A stretch of DNA of 5,195 nucleotides from JACVRU01 sp040902725 (GTDB lineage: Bacteria; Actinomycetota; Thermoleophilia; Gaiellales; Gaiellaceae): assembly GCA_040902725.1 (NCBI GenBank), contig JBBDWU010000025.1, forward strand, positions 1 through 5,195, written 5' to 3'. Of this stretch, positions 1-5,195 are shown one piece after another. Position 1 is the stretch's first letter. The number at the start of each line of letters is the position of its first letter. The notes beneath the pieces were generated by a model. It searched no databases and was not told the origin of the DNA. It worked only from the letters and a program-made list of their open reading frames with translations. The translations under genes were made by a program, and so were the position numbers.

Positions 1-907
1 CTAAGAGATCTTCTGATCGGATCGAGAACGCCTTGCGACTCGGGTCGTAAGCCTGATCCGGAGACGAGAGATGTTGAACCCAGCATTGTGTGACGGTGTA
101 GTCGCTGCTTGCTTCATCTTCGTCGTCCGGTGACGAATCGCCCTCGCAGCCGGGAACACCACCTCTCGGATACTCCCGACAAAGAATTGCCTCCGCGCGC
201 CCTCCCCACCATCGCGAAAGGTCAATCCCGCCAACTAGACCCGACGTCTCGCCACCTCCAAGACCCACCTGTAGGACACCGACGACCTCACCGTTGTTGT
301 CGACGAGTGGAGATCCGCTTGCGCCCTGTGCACCGAGCAGACGCGCAAAAATAACCGGCACCCGACCGATCCGAGACCGAAACATGACCCGTCCCTGCGT
401 GAGGCTCACTTGATTACCGAGCGGATGGCCGAGCATCGCAAGGTTCATCCCAACCCGCGACGGCGAGCGACGGAAGCTAAACACGTAGCCGGAGGTCCGC
501 CGTGCTACGCGCATCGTGGCAAGGTCCTCCACACGGCCATTGCCTGCACCGGTGCTCCACCAATCGATCCTCGTCACTCGGAATGAGCCGTCCGAGGTGA
601 CGACTTTGACGCGACACGCGCCCCGAACGACGTGGCGGGCGGTCATCACCAATGAGTCTCCGATGAAAAACGCCGTCCCGAGGCTAGTCAAGCGACCACG
701 GCAGTTGAACGCTTCGACACGGCCCACTCCGGTCGCGAGCTCGGCGAACAGTTCTGGCGGCAAGGCGCTCGCGCTCGGTGCCCAGTCAATGGGCAACATT
801 AGGCCCGCGTCGGCAGGCGCAGAGCCAGCTATGGCTATCGACGCGCTGAGAACGAGCGTGGCGGCACCACGGCGACTCCAACCGCGGCGTATACCGCCGT
901 TCCCCAC
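1..907 (-). CDS. Exported trypsin-like serine protease, HtrA-like fold (3' end missing)
   Basis: This reading frame is open from a GTG at 907-905 to the window edge, giving 302 codons without a stop; the C-terminus lies outside. It encodes a chymotrypsin-fold protease with a full catalytic triad. The His is in TARHVV (H92), the Asp in VEDLATM (D128), and the nucleophile in GASGSPLVD (S197). The stretch after the Ser (GSPLVDNNGEVVGVL) closely resembles the HtrA/Trypsin_2 family. Residues 1-32 look like a Sec signal peptide: arginines at 7, 8, 12 and 13, a hydrophobic core at about 15-28, and an A-P-A cleavage site before D33. The mature protein therefore probably acts outside the membrane. After the domain come two cysteines (C243, C254) and an acidic stretch (about 255-269). 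No PDZ domain is reached. Base composition is less GC-rich than in the genes to the right, and codons such as ATA and TTG are commoner. Substrate unknown. The GTG start is chosen for the signal peptide and the promoter in front of it; the frame is also open further upstream. Confidence 0.85.
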   Translation of the reverse strand, partial: MGNGGIRRGWSRRGAATLVLSASIAIAGSAPADAGLMLPIDWAPSASALPPELFAELATGVGRVEAFNCRGRLTSLGTAFFIGDSLVMTARHVVRGACRVKVVTSDGSFRVTRIDWWSTGAGNGRVEDLATMRVARRTSGYVFSFRRSPSRVGMNLAMLGHPLGNQVSLTQGRVMFRSRIGRVPVIFARLLGAQGASGSPLVDNNGEVVGVLQVGLGGGETSGLVGGIDLSRWWGGRAEAILCREYPRGGVPGCEGDSSPDDEDEASSDYTVTQCWVQHLSSPDQAYDPSRKAFSIRSEDLL

Positions 908-942
908 TCGGCCACTATCGCAGCAACTGTCACATGTTTCAA
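908..942 (-). promoter_or_regulatory. Putative promoter of the protease gene
   Basis: On the minus strand TTGAAA (942-937) lies 17 bases before GATAGT (919-914), which is preceded by TGC as in an extended -10 element. The -35 matches TTGACA at five of six positions and the -10 matches TATAAT at four of six. Only six bases separate the -10 from the GTG start, so the transcript would have almost no leader. The rest of the gap to the anti-sigma stop (943-1004) is GC-rich, with short inverted repeats but no T-tract. No convincing terminator is visible there. Confidence 0.5.
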
Positions 943-1004
943 GGAGGCAACACCAGCGGGAGCGCCGTCTACCTCGCGCGGCGGAGCCGGCGGCCCGCCT
1001 CAGC

Positions 1005-1232
1005 TCAGAGCGAGATCCGCAGCTCGGACAGGCGCTGCTTGAGCTCCGCCGTCATCGGCTCGCCCGTCGCCGCCCGCCGCACGTACATGCGCAGGTCGGT
1101 TTCGAACTTGTACGCCCGCCGGCAGTACGAGCAGCCCTCGAGGTGTTCCTCGGCCTCCTTCACCTCGGCCACGGTCAACACCCGGTCGAGATAGGGCTGG
1201 AGCAGCTGTTCGCACTCGACGCAGTCACACAT
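1005..1232 (-). CDS. Zinc-binding anti-sigma factor, RsrA-like
   Basis: A 75-residue protein with the zinc anti-sigma signature H-x3-C-x2-C (H30, C34, C37, in HLEGCSYC). Its N-terminal cysteine cluster (C2, C4, C7) can supply the fourth zinc ligand. C7 followed by E8 aligns best with the usual Cys-Glu start of the zf-HC2 domain. Family members bind and silence the ECF sigma factor encoded beside them. In RsrA, oxidation of these cysteines to a disulphide releases zinc and frees the sigma factor. Length and layout fit a cytosolic one-domain regulator, because no membrane segment follows the domain. The ATG overlaps the sigma stop codon as TGATG, so translation is probably coupled and the two proteins made in fixed ratio. 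That it senses thiol oxidation is inferred from family resemblance and not shown by the sequence. Confidence 0.9.
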   Translation of the reverse strand: MCDCVECEQLLQPYLDRVLTVAEVKEAEEHLEGCSYCRRAYKFETDLRMYVRRAATGEPMTAELKQRLSELRISL

Positions 1233-1813
1233 CAGCCGACGATCTCCTCCGCGAGCTGCGTCTTCAGGATACGCCGTCCCCGGTGCAGCCGGGACATGAC
1301 CGTGCCGACCGGGATGTCGAGGATCTGCGCGGCCTCCGCGTAGCTGAAGTCGCCGATGTCCACGAGCACGATCACGTCACGGAAGTCGTGGGGGACGGCC
1401 GAGAGCGCCTCGACGATCGAGTCCTGGGAGAGCCGCTCGTCGACGCGCTCCTCCTCGGTGATCTCGCCGCCGGAGTCCTCGAGCCGCTCGAAGAGGTAGT
1501 AGTCCCCGGCCTCGAGCGACTGGACGTCGGGTGTGCGTTGGAGCTTGCGTCCCCGGTCGATGTTGAGGTTCGTGAGGATGCGGAGGAGCCAGGCGCGGAG
1601 GTTCGTGCCGGCCGTGAACTGGCGCCAGCTGCGGAAGGCGCGCGCGTAAGTCTCCTGGACGAGGTCCTCGGCCTCCTCGCGGGAGCCGACCATGTGGCGA
1701 GCGACGCGATAGACCTGATCCGCAAGCTCGAGAGCCTCCTCCTCGAAGCGCACGCGGTCGCGTGCCTCCATCGCTATGCGGCGCGCGTCGGTGTCGGGGG
1801 TCGTCTCGCTCAC
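1232..1813 (-). CDS. ECF RNA polymerase sigma factor, SigR/SigH type
   Basis: From the GTG at 1813-1811 this is a 193-residue sigma-70 family protein with the two-domain ECF layout. Region 2 covers about residues 23-90 and contains EDLVQETYARAF and the AGTNLRAWLLRILTN segment that is very close to actinobacterial SigH/SigR. Region 4 covers about 130-193, with the helix-turn-helix ending in VGTVMSRLHRGRR (169-181). The protein directs RNA polymerase to a stress regulon; SigR/SigH relatives control thioredoxin, low-molecular-weight thiol and proteostasis genes. The anti-sigma gene follows with a one-base overlap. A longer reading from a TTG at 1840 adds nine residues but would place the start upstream of the promoter -10. 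The GTG has a TANNNT hexamer exactly seven bases in front and is preferred. An ATG 14 codons further in is a less likely start. Confidence 0.93.
   Translation of the reverse strand: MSETTPDTDARRIAMEARDRVRFEEEALELADQVYRVARHMVGSREEAEDLVQETYARAFRSWRQFTAGTNLRAWLLRILTNLNIDRGRKLQRTPDVQSLEAGDYYLFERLEDSGGEITEEERVDERLSQDSIVEALSAVPHDFRDVIVLVDIGDFSYAEAAQILDIPVGTVMSRLHRGRRILKTQLAEEIVG
1244..1250 (-). promoter_or_regulatory. Ribosome binding site for the anti-sigma gene
   Basis: GGAGGAG reads on the minus strand inside the end of the sigma gene. It lies 11 bases before the anti-sigma ATG, a little farther than usual. It supports re-initiation or direct initiation at the TGATG junction, and it contrasts with the heads of the transcription units in this window, which have no such site. 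Confidence 0.5.
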
Positions 1814-1820
1814 CCGCGCG

Positions 1821-1850
1821 ACCCTAGCAGCGCCTTCCAAAAGATCGCAA
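1821..1850 (-). promoter_or_regulatory. Putative leaderless promoter of the sigma/anti-sigma operon
   Basis: On the minus strand TTGCGA (1850-1845), an 18-base spacer, then TAGGGT (1826-1821), then exactly seven bases to the GTG start. This is a housekeeping-type -35/-10 pair, with transcription expected to begin at or next to the start codon. It does not resemble the GGAAT/GTT promoters that SigR-type factors recognise, so this promoter gives no sign of autoregulation. Confidence 0.55.
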
Positions 1851-1851
1851 C

Positions 1852-1868
1852 GCCCGCCACTAGCGGGC
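1852..1868 (-). terminator. Hairpin at the end of the HMA gene, possible weak terminator
   Basis: A perfect six-base stem (GCCCGC / GCGGGC) with a five-base loop begins at the last base of the HMA gene's TAG stop codon. A short TTTT run on the minus strand (1842-1839) follows only after nine bases, so it is not a canonical intrinsic terminator. It separates the three-gene operon from the sigma operon and abuts the -35 of the sigma promoter. A role in termination or as an operator is inference. Confidence 0.35.
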
Positions 1869-2080
1869 TATTCCCGTTCGCGGAAGCCCGCCTTCGCCAT
1901 CGCCGTGAGGATCGTGTCGCGGCTCGTGCGCTCGTCGTCGTAGGTCAGCGTGACCTGACCGACGAGGTTCGCGTTCGCCGCCTCGAGGCCCTCGTGACCC
2001 TGGAGCGCGGCGGCGAGGCGCATCACGCAGCGCTCGCAGCGGATCCCGTCGACCTCCAGCGTCTCCGTCAGCGTTGTCAC
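1868..2080 (-). CDS. Heavy-metal-associated (HMA) domain protein, CopZ-like
   Basis: A 70-residue single-domain protein. The HMA fold is recognised by the strand-loop with C-x2-C (C15 and C18 in GIRCERC), the following helix CVMRLAAALQG, the strand VGQVTLTYDDE, and the usual end ILTAMAKAGF. Proteins of this family bind Cu(I) or other soft metals between the two cysteines and hand them to partners such as P-type ATPases; no such partner lies in the window. The common GMTC loop is GIRC here. The GTG start overlaps the stop codon of the ligase-like gene as GTGA, with GGAG five bases upstream. A reading extended upstream to 2158 would only add low-complexity residues from another frame of the ligase gene. 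The metal bound cannot be deduced. Confidence 0.88.
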   Translation of the reverse strand: MTTLTETLEVDGIRCERCVMRLAAALQGHEGLEAANANLVGQVTLTYDDERTSRDTILTAMAKAGFRERE

Positions 2081-3054
2081 GACCGCTCCACGATATCCGC
2101 GCAAACCGCGCGCAGGCCGTCCCGCTCCCCCACCTCGAGCTGCCGGTCGGCCTCGCACGTCGGCTCCAGCCCGAGGTCGAGCTCCGCGACGGTGACGAGG
2201 CGCTCCTCACGAGGATGCGGCAGGCGCGCGCGGGGGCCGTAGTGCGCCGCCGCCCAGCGCGCCTGCATGTAGACCGTGCGGTCGGCCGGCGGCGAATCCT
2301 CCTCGATCAAGCGAGCGCAAAGCTCGTGGAGCAGCGCCACGAAGGCGATCGACCGCTCGACGTCGGTGGGCTGGTCGGCGATGCGGATCTCGAGCGTCCC
2401 GTACGCCGGATGGGGGCGTACGTCCCAGTGGAGCGCCCGGAAGTCGGAGACGAAGCCGAGCCGCACCATCCGCTCGACGGCGGCCTCCCACTCGACGGGG
2501 GGAGCCCCGTGGCGCGGCAGCTGGCCGAGCACTTCGGCCCGGTTCGACATGTGGCCGGTCGCGCGCCCGGCCAGGTAGGGCGAGTTGGCGGACAGGGCGA
2601 GCACGAAGGGGAGCCAGGGAAGCAGGCCCTCGAGCACGCGCAGGCAGGTCGCCTGGTCGGGCATGCCGACGTGGACGTGGAGGCCGTGGACGCCCTGCCG
2701 GCGCGCGCTCACACCGGCGTACTCGACGAACTCCCGGTAGCGCGGCTCGTCGACGATCTCCTGCTGCTCCGGGTCGCTGACGGGGTGGGATCCGGCCGCG
2801 GCGATCAGCAGCCCGAGCTCGGCGGCGCGCTCCGCCGCCGCCGCCCGCAGCCCCCGCAGGGCCGCGCCGGCCTCCTCGGGGGTCCGGCAGACCGGCGTGT
2901 TCAGCTCCAGCATCGTGGCGAAGAGCTCGGTCTTGAAGCCCTCGCGCCCCAGGAAGTCGCGCACGCGCGGCGCGAGCTCGAGCGTCTCCGCGTCGAGGAT
3001 CATCAGCTCCTCCTCCACGCCGAGCGTGAGAGGAGCGCTCTCAGCCCAGGTCAC
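2077..3054 (-). CDS. Glutamate-cysteine ligase-like carboxylate-amine ligase, YbdK family
   Basis: A 325-residue cytosolic enzyme of the GCS2 (YbdK) family, whose members join glutamate to an amine such as cysteine using ATP. Family motifs in order: GVEEEL (12-17, metal/ATP-binding glutamates), ELNTP (50-54), GSHP (88-91), HGLHVHVGM (123-131), LSANSPYLAGRATG (154-167), WDVRPHPAYGTLEIRIAD (210-227), and near the end a CEADRQL...LRAV segment like the family C-terminus. It is about 40 residues shorter than the roughly 370 of E. coli YbdK. The missing length appears to lie between about residues 270 and 295, not at the ends. The GTG start forms a GTGA overlap with the gene before it; longer readings upstream are a shadow of that gene. 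Biological substrate is uncertain: YbdK itself has only weak gamma-glutamylcysteine activity, so true thiol biosynthesis is inference. Confidence 0.9.
   Translation of the reverse strand: MTWAESAPLTLGVEEELMILDAETLELAPRVRDFLGREGFKTELFATMLELNTPVCRTPEEAGAALRGLRAAAAERAAELGLLIAAAGSHPVSDPEQQEIVDEPRYREFVEYAGVSARRQGVHGLHVHVGMPDQATCLRVLEGLLPWLPFVLALSANSPYLAGRATGHMSNRAEVLGQLPRHGAPPVEWEAAVERMVRLGFVSDFRALHWDVRPHPAYGTLEIRIADQPTDVERSIAFVALLHELCARLIEEDSPPADRTVYMQARWAAAHYGPRARLPHPREERLVTVAELDLGLEPTCEADRQLEVGERDGLRAVCADIVERS
2086..2089 (-). promoter_or_regulatory. Ribosome binding site for the HMA gene
   Basis: GGAG lies on the minus strand five bases before the GTG, within the last codons of the preceding gene. 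It decides in favour of the GTG at the GTGA overlap as the HMA start. Confidence 0.5.
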
Positions 3055-3392
3055 GACGCCTTGCGGACGCCGTGGACGGGCCTGCCGGCCGCCTCCCAGG
3101 CGTAGTACGAGGCGCTCGGCCCGTAGTCGGGCTCGTACTCCACGACGCGCGGGTTCCGCCCGATCTCCATCGCGCGGTTCGCGTGGCGCAGCAGGTTCGG
3201 GTCGTCGGTCCGCTCCCAGACGAGGATCAGGTGCGCGGCGGTCATGAACTCCGCCACGAACTCGCAGCCGTCCGCGGGACAGGGGAAGGGGTTGGTGGAG
3301 ACGCAGACCCAGCCTGTGTGGTCGGCTTCGGCTTCCGCCAGGAGCTCCTCCGACTCGACGTCGAGAAGCTCGATCCACTCGACCCGTTCCAC
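3051..3392 (-). CDS. Unrecognised 113-residue protein with a Cys/His cluster
   Basis: I do not recognise this family. The protein is soluble, acidic in its N-terminal part (residues 1-25 rich in Glu, Asp and Leu, probably helical) and has no signal peptide or membrane segment. Its most distinctive part is C30, then PFPCPADGC (C38, C43), then H54 in MTAAHLILVWE. This resembles a small zinc-binding site and, loosely, a C2H2 finger. The C-terminal part is aromatic and charged (VVEYEPDYGPSASYYAWEAAGRPVHG). It is the first gene of the operon, ending in a GTGA overlap with the ligase-like gene, so the two are probably made together. The start is the GTG at 3392-3390, which has TACTTT seven bases upstream. 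Coding is supported by the clean overlap, the promoter and non-repetitive, folded-looking composition. Zinc binding is inference. Confidence 0.8.
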   Translation of the reverse strand: MERVEWIELLDVESEELLAEAEADHTGWVCVSTNPFPCPADGCEFVAEFMTAAHLILVWERTDDPNLLRHANRAMEIGRNPRVVEYEPDYGPSASYYAWEAAGRPVHGVRKAS

Positions 3393-3399
3393 GGCGGGG

Positions 3400-3405
3400 A
3401 AAGTA
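3400..3405 (-). promoter_or_regulatory. -10 element of the three-gene operon (leaderless)
   Basis: TACTTT on the minus strand ends exactly seven bases before the GTG start at 3392. It fits TANNNT, and transcription would start at about the start codon. No recognisable -35 is seen 17 or 18 bases upstream, and no Shine-Dalgarno sequence is present. Confidence 0.5.
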
Positions 3406-3426
3406 GCCGGTTTCCGAGCACGGTCC

Positions 3427-3439
3427 GCCGAGCCTCGGC
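3427..3439. promoter_or_regulatory. 13-bp palindrome in the divergent promoter region, possible operator
   Basis: GCCGAGCCTCGGC is a perfect 6-1-6 inverted repeat lying five bases upstream of the aconitase -10 and 21 bases beyond the -10 of the opposite operon. A further copy of CCGAGC stands at 3414-3419, fourteen bases from the copy inside the palindrome. A dimeric regulator bound here would cover the aconitase spacer and possibly the opposite -35 region. GC-rich palindromes of this size can arise by chance, and no family of regulator is implied. Confidence 0.35.
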
Positions 3440-3444
3440 TCCAG

Positions 3445-3450
3445 TAGCAT
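3445..3450 (+). promoter_or_regulatory. -10 element of the aconitase gene (leaderless)
   Basis: TAGCAT ends exactly seven bases before the ATG at 3458, fitting TANNNT-N7-ATG. There is no purine-rich ribosome binding site in the seven-base gap or just upstream, and no clear -35 hexamer. Transcription is expected at or beside the A of the ATG. Confidence 0.5.
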
Positions 3451-3457
3451 CGACCGC

Positions 3458-5195
<1,738 letters not shown>

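Noticed and set aside
1..234. Minus-strand 77-codon frame ending in a stop at the window's left edge
   Set aside because: It overlaps the protease in another frame. The protease frame carries the catalytic serine region just upstream and stays open to the edge, so the short frame is a shadow.
989..999. GGCGGCCCGCC inverted repeat just after the anti-sigma stop, as a terminator
   Set aside because: The centre leaves a loop of only one to three bases and there is no T-tract after it. Such repeats are expected by chance in GC-rich DNA.
516..1343. Plus-strand open frame of 275 codons
   Set aside because: It runs antisense to the protease, the anti-sigma gene and the end of the sigma gene, crosses three real gene boundaries, and is proline/arginine-rich with no motif.
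1811..1840. TTG at 1840 as the start of the sigma factor
   Set aside because: It would put the start codon upstream of the TAGGGT -10 element and add only nine residues not needed for the fold. The GTG seven bases after TAGGGT is preferred.
1283..3105. Long plus-strand open frames opposite the sigma, HMA and ligase-like genes
   Set aside because: Their products are Arg/Val/Glu-rich without recognisable domains, while the minus strand carries clear family motifs in the same interval.
3397..3424. GGGAAA followed 18 bases later by CGGT, resembling a SigR-type promoter for aconitase
   Set aside because: The -35 has one mismatch and the -10 (CGTT expected) another, and it would leave a leader of about 30 bases with no ribosome binding site. 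The TAGCAT element seven bases before the ATG is a better explanation.

Overview
The window is high-GC DNA that reads like an actinobacterial genome. The supports are GTG starts, four-base GTGA gene overlaps, an ECF sigma factor of the SigR/SigH type with a small zinc-binding anti-sigma partner, and an AcnA-type aconitase whose middle region matches the actinobacterial form. A deep-branching lineage such as Thermoleophilia is a guess that cannot be settled from this sequence alone.

Layout: bases 1-907 (minus) hold the N-terminal 302 codons of an exported trypsin-like serine protease that runs off the left edge. Bases 1005-1813 (minus) hold an ECF sigma factor followed by its anti-sigma factor, overlapping by one base (TGATG). 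Bases 1868-3392 (minus) hold a three-gene operon: an unrecognised 113-residue protein with a Cys/His cluster, a glutamate-cysteine-ligase-like enzyme of the YbdK family, and a 70-residue heavy-metal-associated (HMA) domain protein. Both junctions in this operon are GTGA overlaps. Bases 3393-3457 are a compact divergent promoter region. Bases 3458-5195 (plus) hold the first 579 codons of aconitase, which runs off the right edge. No gap longer than about 100 bases lacks a gene. No rRNA, tRNA, CRISPR or insertion sequence was seen.

The start sites follow a pattern. The first gene of each of the four transcription units has a -10-like hexamer only 6 or 7 bases before its start codon, and no Shine-Dalgarno sequence. 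Three of the four fit TANNNT-N7-RTG exactly. This is the geometry of leaderless mRNAs. Two of the three internal genes have a Shine-Dalgarno-like sequence inside the gene before them, and all three overlap their predecessor.

Functionally, the middle of the window suggests thiol and metal stress. A SigR-like sigma factor with a possible redox-sensitive zinc anti-sigma lies beside a possible gamma-glutamylcysteine-forming enzyme and a soft-metal-binding protein. Aconitase, whose iron-sulphur cluster is oxidant- and metal-sensitive, is transcribed divergently. The link between these units is inference from adjacency. The individual family calls rest on motifs seen directly. I saw no clearly new biological system. 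The unrecognised 113-residue protein and the promoter architecture are the best leads.
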